Shown piece by piece: positions 20,549 to 31,300 of a DNA stretch of 64,000 nucleotides; position 1 is the stretch's first letter; every line of letters starts with the position of its first letter. The translations under genes and the position numbers were made by a program. The stretch is from Microvirga vignae (lineage in GTDB: Bacteria; Pseudomonadota; Alphaproteobacteria; Rhizobiales; Beijerinckiaceae), in assembly GCF_001017175.1 (NCBI RefSeq), contig NZ_LCYG01000042.1, positions 149,708 to 213,707 of the forward strand, read 5' to 3'. The notes below the pieces were generated by a model that saw nothing but the letters and a program-made list of their open reading frames with translations, did no database searches and was not told the DNA's origin.

Positions 20549-21859
20549 TTGAATCAATCGGATGATCAGGTGGGCCTCGGCCCCCGTCGCCTCGCCTGGA
20601 TGGCGGTGACGGAAACCATGAAGCGGCGCGTGCCGCTCGACGACGTACTGGAAGAGCTTTCCCCGAAGGAGAACCTCTCCCCGCGCGACGAGGCCCTGGC
20701 GCGGGCCATTGCCATCGTCACCTTCCGCCGCCTCGGCACCTTGGGACGCGCGCTCAACGAGCGGCTCAACCGCGGGCCGAAGGATGAGCGCCTCCTCCAT
20801 CTTCTCGCCATCGGCGCCGCGCAGATCCTCTTCCTCGACGTGCCGGACCATGCCGCCGTGGACAGCGCCGTGCGGCTGGCGCAGGAGGATGCGAAGCTGG
20901 GTCACGCGGGCGGCTTCATCAATGCCGTGCTGCGACGCGTGGCGCGCGAACGCGACATGATCCTCTCTCAGCAGGAATCCTGGCTCGACACACCCACTTG
21001 GCTCGAAGAGCGCTGGGTGGCGCAATATGGCGAGGAGCTTGCGACGAAGATCGCCGAAGCCCATCGCTCCATGGCCTCGGTGGACATTTCCGTGAAAGGC
21101 GATGCAGCCGGGTGGGCCGAGCGTCTTGGCGGCATTTTTCTGCCCACGGGCAGTATCCGCCTCGTGGAACGCACCGCGATCCGCGATCTGCCGGGCTTCG
21201 ATGAGGGTGCATGGTGGGTACAGGATGCCGCCGCAGCTCTTCCCGCACGTCTGCTTCACGCCAAGCCCAACGAGCGCATCGCCGATCTTTGCGCCGCGCC
21301 TGGGGGCAAGACGGCGCAACTCGCGGCAGCCGGAGCCGAGGTGCTGGCGGTGGATCGTTCTGCGAAGCGCCTGAAGCGGCTGGAAGAGAACCTCGCGCGC
21401 CTGAACCTCAAGGCCGCAACCCGCGCCATCGATGCGGAAAAGCTCGATGAAGCGCCGTTCGACGCGATCCTGCTGGATGCGCCCTGCTCCGCCACCGGTA
21501 CCATCCGCCGCCATCCGGATGTCGCCTGGACCAAGAGCGAAGAGGACATCCGCAAGCTCTCCGGGCTGCAGACGCGCCTGCTCGACAAGGCGGCAAGCCT
21601 GCTCAAGCCCGGCGGACGCTTGGTCTATTGCACCTGCTCGCTCGAAGCCGAAGAAGGCGAACGTCAGGCGGAAGGCTTCCTCGCCCGTCACCCTGAATTT
21701 GTGCGTCAGCCCATCAGGGCGGATGAGATCGGGGGTCTTGACCAATGCCTCACGCCAGAAGGAGATGTGCGCACCCTGCCCTGCCATCTCGTTTCCCCTG
21801 AGCACGAGCGCAGCGGACTCGACGGCTTCTATGTCGCACGATTTGTGAAGGCTTCTTGA
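20549..21859 (+). CDS. rsmB: 16S rRNA (cytosine-967-C5)-methyltransferase
   Basis: SAM-dependent rRNA methyltransferase of the NOL1/NOP2/sun family. The N-terminal NusB-like domain (LDDVLEELSPKENLSPRDEALARA) is followed by the methyltransferase domain with the SAM-binding segment IADLCAAPGGKTAQLAAAG, LLDAPCSATGTIRRHPD and the catalytic VYCTCSLEAEEGE; both cysteines are present. About 436 residues. The start is uncertain: TTG 20549 (5 bases after htpX stop), GTG 20570 or ATG 20600 are all in frame before the conserved part. The gene row htpX-rsmB-heparinase-like-purH is common in Rhizobiales. Confidence 0.93.
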   Translation: MNQSDDQVGLGPRRLAWMAVTETMKRRVPLDDVLEELSPKENLSPRDEALARAIAIVTFRRLGTLGRALNERLNRGPKDERLLHLLAIGAAQILFLDVPDHAAVDSAVRLAQEDAKLGHAGGFINAVLRRVARERDMILSQQESWLDTPTWLEERWVAQYGEELATKIAEAHRSMASVDISVKGDAAGWAERLGGIFLPTGSIRLVERTAIRDLPGFDEGAWWVQDAAAALPARLLHAKPNERIADLCAAPGGKTAQLAAAGAEVLAVDRSAKRLKRLEENLARLNLKAATRAIDAEKLDEAPFDAILLDAPCSATGTIRRHPDVAWTKSEEDIRKLSGLQTRLLDKAASLLKPGGRLVYCTCSLEAEEGERQAEGFLARHPEFVRQPIRADEIGGLDQCLTPEGDVRTLPCHLVSPEHERSGLDGFYVARFVKAS

Positions 21860-21876
21860 TTCTCGCGTGTTTTGCT

Positions 21877-21924
21877 CTGTCCTCATCCTGAGGACAGTCG
21901 CTGTTTAAACCAATCAAAACAGCG
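21877..21924. repeat. Pair of adjacent inverted repeats
   Basis: A perfect 9-bp inverted repeat (CTGTCCTCA, 3-base loop, TGAGGACAG; 21877-21897) is followed by a second, CGCTGTTT against AAACAGCG (21899-21906 and about 21917-21924). The core TCCTCATCCTGAGGA resembles a dispersed intergenic palindrome seen in Bradyrhizobium and Methylobacterium genomes, so this may be a fragment of such an element or an rsmB terminator without a T tail. Confidence 0.5.
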
Positions 21925-22006
21925 GGTGCTTACGTGTTGTTAACCAGTCAGCAGGAACTCCCCTCTATGCTGGCGCGGACGAACATGACTTGAAGGAGCG
22001 CCACGG

Positions 22007-23767
22007 GTGGATTTCGGGCCAGATCGCTGGCGTCTCTACAAGCTTGCCTTATCCGAGGCAGGCCGCGCCATGCGTGGAGGAATGGTCTGGAGCCTATCCA
22101 AGGTGTTCGTAGGAACGCCGAGTCCGACGCGCCTGCTCTTCGCGCCGCAGGATCTGCGCACGGCCGATCCCACCATCGCCACCGATATCTATTCCGGCTT
22201 CTTCGCTTTTGCAGGCCGCGCCATCACCACGAGCGGACGCTCGCCCTTCGCTTTCACGCCACCGAGCAAGGCATGGGCCGAGGCGCTCTATGGTTTCGGC
22301 TGGCTGCGCCATCTGCGCGCGGCGGGCACCGCACTCGCCCAGGCCAATGCACGCTCGCTGGTGGACGAATTCGTCTCCTCGAAATTCGGCGACAGGAGCG
22401 TTGCCTGCGATACGCAGATCATCGCGCGCCGTCTCATGTCCTTCATCAGCCAATCGCCGCTGATCCTGGAGGGTGCGGATCACGCTTTCTACCAACGCTT
22501 CCTGCGCCTGCTGGGCCAGCATGTGCGCGAGTTGGAACGGCACGTGCGATCCGGCGCTCTGCCGCAGAAACAACTGATGGCGGCGATTGCGCTGTGCTAT
22601 GCGGGCTTGTGCTGCGAAGGTCTCGACCGGCACCTGCGACGCGCAAGCCGTCTGCTCGCGCGCGAGCTGGAACGCCAGATTCTCGCCGATGGCGGACATG
22701 CGAGCCGCAACCCGCGCATCATCGTCGATCTTCTGTTCGATCTCCTGCCCTTGCGCCAGATGTTCGCGAGCCGTGAGGTCGATACGCCGGAGGCGCTCCT
22801 CAACGCCATCGACCGCATGCTGCCCATGGTGCGTATGTTCCGGCATGGTGACGGCACGCTCTCGCATTTCAACGGCATGGGTGTGACGGCGGCGGATCAC
22901 CTCGCGACGCTGCTCACCTATGACGACATGCGCAGCCAGCCGATCCAGCACGCGCCGCATACCGGCTACGAGCGCATGGAGGCCGGCCGCACCCTGCTGG
23001 TGGTGGATGTGGGCGCGCCGCCGCCGACCTATCTGTCGACCGAAGCCGGCGCAAGCTGCCTCTCCTTCGAGTTCTCCAGCGCTTCGCAGCGCATCGTGGT
23101 CAATTGCGGCACGCCGCGGATCGCGGGCGACACGATCATCCAGGCGTCGCGCTCGACGGCGGCTCATTCGACCGCCTCGATCAACGACATCTCGTCCTGC
23201 CAGATGGTGGGCGACCGGGGCAATTGGCTGAACCGCCGGGTCGCACGTTGGCTCTTGCGCCGCATCGGGCCCGTGGTGCTGAGCGGCCCCGAGCGGATCG
23301 CCTCGGAGCGCAGCGAGCGCGAGCATGCGCAAGTTCTCACCGCCAGCCACGACGGCTACCGCGAGCGCTTCGGCCTGACCCACGAGCGGCGGCTGCAGCT
23401 TTCCCCCAAGGGCAACATCCTGGAAGGTGAGGACGTGTTCTGGGGCGAAGGCACAGGCGCCTCCTCGGCGGAAGCCGTCATCCGCTTCCATCTCGCCCCC
23501 GGCATCAAGGCGAGCCGCGCCCAAGGCGGGCGGGTCGTCATGCTCGTTCTGCCGAACCAGGAGGCTTGGCAGTTCACCGCCGTCCCGGTCGGGGCCCATG
23601 TGGAGGACAGCGTGTTCCTCGCCGCCCCCGACGGCATGCGTCGCACCGAGCAGATCGTGCTCAGCATCCGCCCGAGCGAGACTCCTTCCGTCCGCTGGCG
23701 CTTCGAGCGCTTGGCCCGCACGTTCAATCCGGGTCAGTCGGCAGAGGCTACGCCAGAGCCGATCTGA
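22007..23767 (+). CDS. Heparinase II/III-family protein
   Basis: 586 residues. The N-terminal half is an alpha-helical toroid of the alginate-lyase/heparinase type (FGWLRHLRAAGTALAQANAR, HADHAFYQRFLRLLGQHV-like repeats). The C-terminal half is a beta-sandwich with FNGMGVTAADHLATLLTYDD, TLLVVDVGAPPP, CLSFEFSS and IVVNCGTPR. The family contains polysaccharide lyases, but the rhizobial rsmB-linked branch is uncharacterised and no signal peptide is visible, so the substrate and even lyase activity are open. GTG 22007 has AAGGAG 9 bases upstream (21992-21997). It follows rsmB by 147 bases and may form one transcription unit with it. Confidence 0.88.
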   Translation: MDFGPDRWRLYKLALSEAGRAMRGGMVWSLSKVFVGTPSPTRLLFAPQDLRTADPTIATDIYSGFFAFAGRAITTSGRSPFAFTPPSKAWAEALYGFGWLRHLRAAGTALAQANARSLVDEFVSSKFGDRSVACDTQIIARRLMSFISQSPLILEGADHAFYQRFLRLLGQHVRELERHVRSGALPQKQLMAAIALCYAGLCCEGLDRHLRRASRLLARELERQILADGGHASRNPRIIVDLLFDLLPLRQMFASREVDTPEALLNAIDRMLPMVRMFRHGDGTLSHFNGMGVTAADHLATLLTYDDMRSQPIQHAPHTGYERMEAGRTLLVVDVGAPPPTYLSTEAGASCLSFEFSSASQRIVVNCGTPRIAGDTIIQASRSTAAHSTASINDISSCQMVGDRGNWLNRRVARWLLRRIGPVVLSGPERIASERSEREHAQVLTASHDGYRERFGLTHERRLQLSPKGNILEGEDVFWGEGTGASSAEAVIRFHLAPGIKASRAQGGRVVMLVLPNQEAWQFTAVPVGAHVEDSVFLAAPDGMRRTEQIVLSIRPSETPSVRWRFERLARTFNPGQSAEATPEPI

Positions 23768-23935
23768 ACGCAGGCTTGGCGACCCGCTGACTATGCCACG
23801 TGGGGGTTTCAAGTCCCTTGCCTCTGCCCCAAGTCGGCATAACGGCAAGCCGTATTCCGACAGGGCCGTCTATGGAATCGGGAACACCCGTTTTTTCGAT
23901 CAGGTCCGAGAAGCGATACCTAACGGCTGAATGCG

Positions 23936-24268
23936 CTATGCCTTGTCTCCCGGCGGCCGATACGTAATCGATGAGGCCTTTTGCATGGCTGCAAGTGTCT
24001 CCTCAACAGTCAACAAGACCGTCGTCTGGATCGAGCTTAGCGCTCCGCCAGCGCCAATCGCGAGCGCCGTGGCTGCCATCGAGACGTTATCCGGAGCCTC
24101 CCACAAGGTGTATCCGTCGTGATCCCCGAAGGCATACCAGAAGCCGTGCAACCTTCCGCCGACCGCTTCGATGTACTCCTTGGCTGCCGCTCGGCGGTCC
24201 TCGGGGTTCTTGATGAGCTTCGCCCATGTTCCTGGCGTGTAACTGAACCGGGTCAGGTAGAACGGCAT
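23936..24268 (-). CDS. GYD domain protein
   Basis: 110 residues, one GYD (ferredoxin-like, dimeric alpha-beta) domain: FYLTRFSYTPGTWAKLIKNP, then YAFGDHDGYTLWEAPDNVSMAATALAI-type core (the GDHDGY segment gives the family its name) and a C-terminal helix (LLTVEETLAAMQKA). Family function is unknown. I chose ATG 24268 because GGGAGGAG lies 6 bases upstream; a longer in-frame start exists at 24316 without such support. It is an isolated gene on the minus strand. Confidence 0.85.
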   Translation of the reverse strand: MPFYLTRFSYTPGTWAKLIKNPEDRRAAAKEYIEAVGGRLHGFWYAFGDHDGYTLWEAPDNVSMAATALAIGAGGALSSIQTTVLLTVEETLAAMQKASSITYRPPGDKA

Positions 24269-24968
24269 CTGCTCCTCCCTCACTGACCATCTCTGGCGGG
24301 GGCGAAAGAATAGCACCTTTGGCCGTTGTGGAACTGGAGATCACTCTTTGTAGCCATTTCCGATAAGGCCATTCGTACAATGGGACTGTCTCGGACACCT
24401 CGAACGCTGATGCCGATGAAAGTGGCTCGCCCGCCCTTTTTGAGAGGCAGGCGTAAGGGTGCCCACGGCCTTTCGGGCGCACAATCCCTTCGGGATACTT
24501 GCGGCTAATGCACCACCCTTCTCGACGGCTGTCGAACTTCGCCTCATTTGGCTCATAACGCCTCAGGACTTTCGCCCCATAGTGCTCCTTGAGAATGGCT
24601 ACTCCAACTTTTCATCAGGGAGGATGTCGGCCACATCTGGATATGATGTCGGGGTCTCCTGGCACTCCGGAGCAATCGAGCAGGTCAAATAGAGCTTCAA
24701 AGGCACTTCCTGCCCCAGTCCGATCCCCGAGACGCTGGAGATGAGAAGCAACCCAAGCCAAATTCCAGTTCAACGGCGCTTCATCCGCAAACCCCTCAGC
24801 AATTGGTACTGTATAGCAGACATATAAAGGCGAGCAGCTCCAAGCACCTCGGCTCATTGCACCCCACAGGCAAAAGGGGAATGGCTGAAACCCTAGCCTC
24901 CCCGGTTCCCATCCTTAGCCGGCCGTGCTATCGCGCCCGCATCTTTTACCCTTCATGGAGCAGCCGCC
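24269..24968. other. 700-base stretch without a convincing gene
   Basis: Several open frames of 60-130 codons occur on both strands, but none has a recognisable domain, a good ribosome site together with a start, or the strong third-position GC bias of the neighbouring genes. Base composition is visibly less GC-rich than on either side. The last 100 bases must contain the purH promoter (GGAG at 24956-24959 precedes ATG 24969). It may hold relics of lost genes. Confidence 0.5.
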
Positions 24969-26561
24969 ATGCCGAGCGATCCGAAGCGCGTTTCCCGCGC
25001 TCTGCTTTCCGTATCCGACAAGACGGGTCTCGTGGACTTCGCCCGGGCGCTGTCCGAGCGGGGTATCGAGCTGGTCTCCACCGGCGGCACGCATAAGGCG
25101 CTGAGCGAGGCGGGCCTGCCCGTGAAGGACGTGAGCGACCTCACGGGCTTCCCCGAGATGATGGACGGGCGCGTGAAGACCCTGCATCCGTCCGTCCATG
25201 GCGGCCTTCTCGGCATCCGCGCCAACCCCGAGCACCAGGCGGCCATGCTGGCCCATGGCATCCAGCCCATCGACCTGCTGGTGGTGAACCTCTACCCCTT
25301 CGAGGCCACGGTCGCGGCGGGGAAACCTTATGACGATTGCATCGAGAACATCGATATCGGGGGACCGGCCATGATCCGCGCGGCGGCCAAGAACCACGGC
25401 GACGTGGCCGTGGTGGTGGACGGCGCAGACTATGCCGCCGTTCTCGACGATCTCTCGGCTCATAACGGCGCGGTGACATACACGCTTCGCCGCCGCCTCG
25501 CCCAGAAAGCCTATGCCCGGACAGCCGCCTACGACGCGGCGATCTCGAACTGGTTCGCGGCCGAGCTCGGTGAGGAGACGCCCCCCTTCCGGGCGCTCGG
25601 CGGCGCGCTTGCCGAGGTGATGCGCTACGGCGAAAACCCGCACCAGAGCGCCGCCTTCTACCGCACGCCCGAGCAGCGCCCGGGTGTCGCCACGGCCCGC
25701 CAGGTGCAGGGCAAGCAGCTTTCCTACAACAACATCAACGACACCGACGCGGCCTATGAGGCCGTGGCCGAGTTCCTGCCCGAGCGCTCAGCCGCGATCG
25801 TCATCGTCAAGCACGCCAATCCCTGCGGCGTGGCGGAGGGCACGACGCTCCGCGAGGCCTATGAGAAGGCGCTTCGCTGCGACCCGGTCTCGGCCTTCGG
25901 CGGCATCGTCGCCATGAACCGCCCGCTCGATGCGGAAGCGGCGAAGGCCATCACCGAGATCTTCACCGAAGTAATCATTGCGCCTGACGCGAGCGAAGAG
26001 GCCATCGCCATCGTCGCCGCCAAGAAGAACCTGCGCCTCCTGCTCGCGGGCGGCCTGCCGGATCCGCGTCAGGAGGGATTGACGCTGCGCACGGTGGCGG
26101 GCGGCTTCCTGGCGCAGTCGCGCGATAACGCCGTGGTCGATGCCATGGATCTGAAGGTGGTGACAAAGCGTGCCCCCACCGAGCGCGAGCTCGCCGATCT
26201 GCGCTTTGCCTTCCGCGTCGCCAAGCACGTGAAGTCCAACGCCATCGTCTACGCCAAGGACCTCGCCACCGTCGGCATCGGCGCAGGTCAGATGAGCCGC
26301 GTCGATTCCTCCCGCATCGCCGCCTGGAAGGCCGCGGAAGCAGCAAAAGCAGCCAACCTGCCGGAAACTCTCGCCAAGGGTTCTGTCGTGGCTTCAGACG
26401 CCTTCTTCCCCTTCGCGGACGGCCTGCTCGCCGCAGCCGAAGCCGGCGCCACCGCCGTGATCCAGCCCGGCGGCTCCATGCGCGACGACGAGGTGATCAA
26501 GGCCGCCGACGAGGCGGGCCTTGCCATGGTCTTCACCGGCTACCGCCACTTCCGTCACTGA
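24969..26561 (+). CDS. purH: Bifunctional AICAR transformylase/IMP cyclohydrolase
   Basis: Catalyses the last two steps of IMP synthesis. 530 residues. The N-terminal MGS-like IMP cyclohydrolase domain shows [43 protein letters not shown] and [14 protein letters not shown]. The C-terminal transformylase domain shows [40 protein letters not shown] and [10 protein letters not shown], which include the catalytic Lys-His segment. The end [17 protein letters not shown] and [11 protein letters not shown] is typical. It stops at 26559-26561, 14 bases before the hairpin that covers the start of the next gene. Confidence 0.98.
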   Translation: MPSDPKRVSRALLSVSDKTGLVDFARALSERGIELVSTGGTHKALSEAGLPVKDVSDLTGFPEMMDGRVKTLHPSVHGGLLGIRANPEHQAAMLAHGIQPIDLLVVNLYPFEATVAAGKPYDDCIENIDIGGPAMIRAAAKNHGDVAVVVDGADYAAVLDDLSAHNGAVTYTLRRRLAQKAYARTAAYDAAISNWFAAELGEETPPFRALGGALAEVMRYGENPHQSAAFYRTPEQRPGVATARQVQGKQLSYNNINDTDAAYEAVAEFLPERSAAIVIVKHANPCGVAEGTTLREAYEKALRCDPVSAFGGIVAMNRPLDAEAAKAITEIFTEVIIAPDASEEAIAIVAAKKNLRLLLAGGLPDPRQEGLTLRTVAGGFLAQSRDNAVVDAMDLKVVTKRAPTERELADLRFAFRVAKHVKSNAIVYAKDLATVGIGAGQMSRVDSSRIAAWKAAEAAKAANLPETLAKGSVVASDAFFPFADGLLAAAEAGATAVIQPGGSMRDDEVIKAADEAGLAMVFTGYRHFRH

Positions 26562-26574
26562 GAACCAATCCCCA

Positions 26575-26606
26575 CATCAGGGTCTCCACCTGAGGAGACC
26601 CTGATG
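26575..26606 (+). promoter_or_regulatory. Hairpin sequestering ribosome-binding site and start codon of the YbjQ gene
   Basis: Perfect 13-bp inverted repeat (CATCAGGGTCTCC at 26575-26587, loop ACCTGA, GGAGACCCTGATG at 26594-26606). The right arm contains both the Shine-Dalgarno sequence (GAGGAGA, 26592-26598) and the ATG of the downstream gene. In mRNA this would block initiation unless opened, for example by ribosomes terminating at the purH stop 14 bases upstream. There is no T run, so it does not look like an intrinsic terminator. Confidence 0.7.
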
Positions 26607-26924
26607 ATCATCACCACCACGCCCAGTGTCGAAGGCCGCCGGATTGCCGCTTACCGCGGAATCGTTTCGGGGGAGGCCATTCTCGGCGCGAATGTCTTCC
26701 GTGATTTCTTCGCCTCCATCCGCGACGTGGTGGGTGGGCGCTCGGGCTCTTACGAACGCGTGCTGCGCGACGGGCGCGATACGGCGATCCGCGAGATGAT
26801 CGACGAGGCGCAGCGCCTCGGCGCCCATGCCATCGTCGGCGTCCACATGGATTACGGCGCCATCGGCAAGAACGAAGGCATGATGATGGTGACGGTGAGC
26901 GGCACGGCGGTGACGCTCGAATAA
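26604..26924 (+). CDS. YbjQ family protein (DUF74, putative heavy-metal-binding domain)
   Basis: 106 residues, full-length Ybj[36 protein letters not shown], split here as [28 protein letters not shown] and [13 protein letters not shown], and at the end [13 protein letters not shown] plus [14 protein letters not shown]. These small proteins form pentamers; the metal-binding idea is old and weakly supported. The ATG at 26604 lies in the 3' arm of a 13-bp hairpin. It is 42 bases after purH on the same strand and probably cotranscribed. Confidence 0.92.
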   Translation: MIITTTPSVEGRRIAAYRGIVSGEAILGANVFRDFFASIRDVVGGRSGSYERVLRDGRDTAIREMIDEAQRLGAHAIVGVHMDYGAIGKNEGMMMVTVSGTAVTLE

Positions 26925-26928
26925 GGGC

Positions 26929-28302
26929 TCACGCCTTCTTCACGCCGCTCAGTAACGCGAAGCCCACGAACAGGAACAGGATCAGCACCGCTGGCCCTGC
27001 CGCTTGCGTCCGGAAGGTCGCGGTCGCCACCGCAACGGCGAGCGGCGCGAGGAAGGACGTGACTTTGCCGGAAAGCGCTAACAATCCGAAATAACGGCCG
27101 GCCTCGCGTGCGGGCACGAGCCGCGCCAGCATGCTGCGTGAGGAAGCCTGCAGCGGTCCGGCCACGGATCCGATGACAAGGCCGAGAGCTAGGAAGAGCT
27201 TTTCCGGTGCGCTGGCATAAAGACCTTCGCCCGCGGCCGCCGTAGGAATGACGAAGAGGATGTGCTCGCGCCCCAGAGACAGCACGCCGACGCAGACGAG
27301 CGCGAGCACGAGAATCGCGCTCAAGATCACGGGCTTCGCGCCGAAGCGATCATCGAGACGCCCGCCGATCAGTGCGCCCATTGTCCCGGTGATGGTGAGC
27401 AGGATGCCGAAGAGGCCGAGTTCCGTCGCCTGCCAGCCGAATACCCCCGCCCCGTAGATTCCGCCGAAGGCGAAGAGCGCAACGAGTGCATCCTGATAGA
27501 CCATGTTGGCGATGAGAAAGCGCAGCACGCCCTCATGCCGCTGTGCATCGACGAGCGTGTTTTTCACCTGCACCAACCCCTGTTTCACGGCCTCTCCCAA
27601 ACGCAGCTTGGAGCGGGCGATGTCAGGCGTGAAGAGGAAGAGCGGCAGGATGAAAACGAGAAACCACAGGGCCGAGAACGGGCCTGTGATCCGGTCTCCC
27701 TCACGTTGCGCGGGATCGAGCCCGAAGAGCGGCGTGAAGCCGAGCACCGTCTTGCCGCTGCCCGCATCGGCGGCGAGAAATCCCAGCACGATGACGAGCG
27801 AGACCAATCCGCCGAGATAACCGACGGCCCAGCCGGTGCCGGAGAGGCGTCCGAAGCGCTCGGGCGGCACGAGATGCGGGATCATCGCATTGTTGAACAC
27901 GGCAGCGACTTCGACGGCGACCGTCGCGAAGGCGAAGCCGAGAAGCGCGATGGAAATGTCGTGAGGCTGGCCCGGCGCGGCATACCAGAGGGCGAAGGAG
28001 GCCACGAACAGCACGAGGCCGCAAGCGGCGATCCAGGGCTTCTTCGGCCCCGTCGCGTCGGCCACCGAGCCTAGGACCGGCGAGAGGATGGCAAGCGCAA
28101 AGCCCGCTGCCGCCGTCGCATAGCCCCAGAGGCTCTGGCCTGTGACCGGATCGGGCGCGAGGGACGCCGCGAAATACGGCGCGAAGACGAAGGTGGTGAC
28201 GAGGGTGAAGAAAGGCTGGCAGGCCCAATCGAACAGGAGCCAGCCTAAGATGGCGGGGCGCGATGCCATGGCGGGCTTGATCCGAAGCTCGCTCCCGCTC
28301 AC
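26929..28302 (-). CDS. MFS transporter of the UMF1/Atg22-like type
   Basis: 457 residues with about 12 hydrophobic segments. The opening ILGWLLFDWACQPFFTLVTTF, FAPYFA and LSPVLGSVADATGPKKPWI match the UMF1 family, related to the vacuolar amino-acid effluxer Atg22. The second half shows GALIGGRLDDRFGAKPVI and VAGPLQASSRSMLARLVP. The substrate is unknown. The frame opens with GTG 28302 (AGGA upstream) or ATG 28269; either gives a complete protein. It is convergent with the YbjQ gene, with only 4 bases between the stops, and lies downstream of the NAD-GDH gene on the same strand. Confidence 0.88.
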   Translation of the reverse strand: MSGSELRIKPAMASRPAILGWLLFDWACQPFFTLVTTFVFAPYFAASLAPDPVTGQSLWGYATAAAGFALAILSPVLGSVADATGPKKPWIAACGLVLFVASFALWYAAPGQPHDISIALLGFAFATVAVEVAAVFNNAMIPHLVPPERFGRLSGTGWAVGYLGGLVSLVIVLGFLAADAGSGKTVLGFTPLFGLDPAQREGDRITGPFSALWFLVFILPLFLFTPDIARSKLRLGEAVKQGLVQVKNTLVDAQRHEGVLRFLIANMVYQDALVALFAFGGIYGAGVFGWQATELGLFGILLTITGTMGALIGGRLDDRFGAKPVILSAILVLALVCVGVLSLGREHILFVIPTAAAGEGLYASAPEKLFLALGLVIGSVAGPLQASSRSMLARLVPAREAGRYFGLLALSGKVTSFLAPLAVAVATATFRTQAAGPAVLILFLFVGFALLSGVKKA

Positions 28303-28335
28303 CGATCTATTCCTGTCACCATGCGCCTCGCGCTT

Positions 28336-31300
28336 TTAGCCTGTTCTTGCGAGATCGCCGAGCAGGCTCGCCGCCACGGTGATCTTCGACAGCGTTAGAC
28401 CCGAAGAAACGATGCTGTCTACTGCGCTTCTGATGCGGCTGACATCCGCACCCCGCTTTTCGCTCCAGGCATGAACAGCATCCGCGCCGGAGAGATCATG
28501 CACGGCAACTTCCGCCGTGAGGCCGCGATGAGCATAGGCGATGCTGTCGACGGCACGATCAAGCGCAAGGCGGTCGAAGTAGTCGCTGACGGAGATCTCG
28601 CGCGCTGCCCCGATGAGCGAGCCGAGACGGAACGCGGCTTCGAGGGCAAAGTGAGTGCACGCAATGTCGCCGACGGGCTTGCCCGTCTTCTGCGCGGTGA
28701 GCGCGATATCGGGAGCTGCCACGAGATCCGGCAGGGCTGCGATGCGACGCGCCAGCGCCTCGGGCGTGCCCTGATCGACCAGCGCCTTTATCCGTGCGTT
28801 CCAAGCCTCATGCGCCTCAGGAGAAAGGGTTTTCTGGAGACTGCGCTCGACCTCCGCAATGCCGGCCTGATAGGTGCCGATGATCGTGTCGAGGGAATGG
28901 GTGGCGAAATCCACATTGCGGATGAACCATACGATGCGGTTCATGAGCAGATCCTGCAGCTCGCCATAGAGGCGCAGCTGCAGCTTGCCCGGCACCACGC
29001 CATCGAGCGCATCGATGGCGTTGTTCATGTCGGTCAGGCCGAAGGAATCGCGGGTTGCCGCATAAGCCGCCGCAATCGTCGGCGCGTCAGCCCCGGTCTG
29101 ATCCACGAGACGCGCCACCATGGTGGGACCGCCCCTGTTGATGATCGCGTTGGCGAGCTGCGTTGCGATGATCTCGCGGCGCAGACGGTGGCTCGCAATC
29201 GCATCCGGGAAACGCTCACGCATGGCGGCCGGGAAATAGCGCTCCAGCTCCTTGCCGAGATAGGGATCGTCCGGAACGGCGCTGTCGAGCAGTTCGTCGT
29301 GCAGCGAGAGCTTGGCATAGGCAAGCAGCACGGCGAGTTCCGGACGGGTGAGCGCCTCGCCACGGCGGGCGCGCTCGGTGAGAGTCGCGTCGTCGGGCAG
29401 GTATTCCACCTTGCGGTTGAGACGGCCTTGGGCCTCTAGCATCTGCATGAGACGGCGCGCGAAGCCGAGATCGGCGACCCCGCGCTGCTCGGAGAGCGAG
29501 AGCGCCAGACTCTGCAGGTAGTTGTTGCGGAGCACGAGGCCCGCGACTTCATCCGTCATGTCGGCGAGAAGCTGATTGCGCGCCTCTTGGCTGAGGCGTC
29601 CATCGCGCTCAGGCGTGGTGAGCGCGATCTTGATGTTCACCTCCACGTCCGAGGTGTTGACGCCCGCCGAATTGTCGATGGCATCCGTATTGAGGCGTAC
29701 GCCGTTCTGCGCCGCCTCGATGCGTCCGCGCTGCGTGGCACCGAGGTTCGCTCCCTCGCCCACCACCTTGGCCCGCACATCCGCGCCGGTGATGCGGATG
29801 GCGTCGTTGGCGCGGTCGCCCACCTGCTCGTCGGTTTCAGAAGACGCCCGGATATAGGTGCCGATGCCGCCGAACCAGAGAAGGCCCACATTGGCTTTCA
29901 GGACAGCAGTCATCACCTCGGCAGGCGTCGCCTCAGCCTTGTCGAGATCGAGCAGCGCCTGCACTTCGGCTGAGAGCGGGATCGACTTCGCACTGCGCGA
30001 GAACACGCCGCCGCCATTGGAGATGAGCGACTTGTCGTAATCCTGCCAGCTCGAACGGGCTAAATTGAACAGGCGCTCGCGCTCCTTGAACGACAATTCC
30101 GGATCCGGATTCGGATCGAGGAAGATGTCGCGGTGGTCGAAGGCTGCCACGAGCTTCAGGGCCCGTGACAGCAGCATGCCGTTGCCGAACACGTCGCCCG
30201 ACATGTCGCCCACGCCCGCCACCGTGACAGGCTCTTTCTGGATGTCGATGTCTATCTCGCGGAAGTGGCGCTTCACCGCCTCCCATGCGCCGCGAGCCGT
30301 GATGCCCATCTTCTTGTGGTCATAGCCCTGGCTGCCGCCCGATGCGAAGGCATCGCCGAGCCAGTGGCCCTTCTCGATGGAGAGCGCATTCGCCGTGTCG
30401 GAGAAGGTGGCCGTGCCCTTGTCGGCGGCGACCACGAGATAGGGATCGTCCCCATCGTGGCGCACGGTATCCGCGGGCGGCACCACGTGATCGCCTTCGA
30501 TATTGTCGGTGAGCTGCAGGAGCGTGCGCACGAAGATGCGATAGCTCTCCGTGCCTTCCGCGAGCCAAGCCTGCCGGTCGCTTGCCGGCGGTAACTGCTT
30601 CGGCACGAAGCCGCCTTTCGCACCGACCGGCACGATCACGGCGTTCTTCACCTGCTGCGCCTTCACGAGGCCCAGCACCTCGGTGCGGAAATCCTGCGGA
30701 CGGTCGGACCAGCGCAGACCGCCGCGTGCCACCTTGCCGTAGCGCAGGTGCACGCCTTCGACACGCGGCGAATAGACGAAGATCTCATAAAGGGGCTTCG
30801 GCAGCGGCAGACCTTCCACCTTCGCACATTCGAACTTGAACGCGATGGTCTGGCGCGGCAGGCCGTTGCCTTCGAGCTGGAAGAAGTTGGTGCGGATGGC
30901 GGCTTCGATCAGGTTGATGAAGCGGCGGAGAATCCGGTCATCGTCCAGGCTCGTGACGGCCTTCAGCTGCTCTTCGATGCCGGCACGGATGGCGGCTTCT
31001 GACTTCGCCCTCGAATCCTTGCCCGAGCTCTTGTCTTCATGGCGTGGATCGAAACGCGAGTAGAAGAGCTTCACGATGTTCTTGGTGATGTCGGGATGAC
31101 GGGCGAGCGTGCTCGCCAGGTAATCCTGCGCATAAGTCACCTGAATCTGGCGTAAGTATCGGCCGAGCGTCCTCACCATCGCCACATCGCGCCAACCGAG
31201 ACCCGCTTCGAGCACGAGACGGTTGAAGCCATCCGATTCCGCAAGGCCCCGGAACAGAGCAAGCAGAGCTGCTTCGATGAGCGTCTGGATCTCGTCACTC

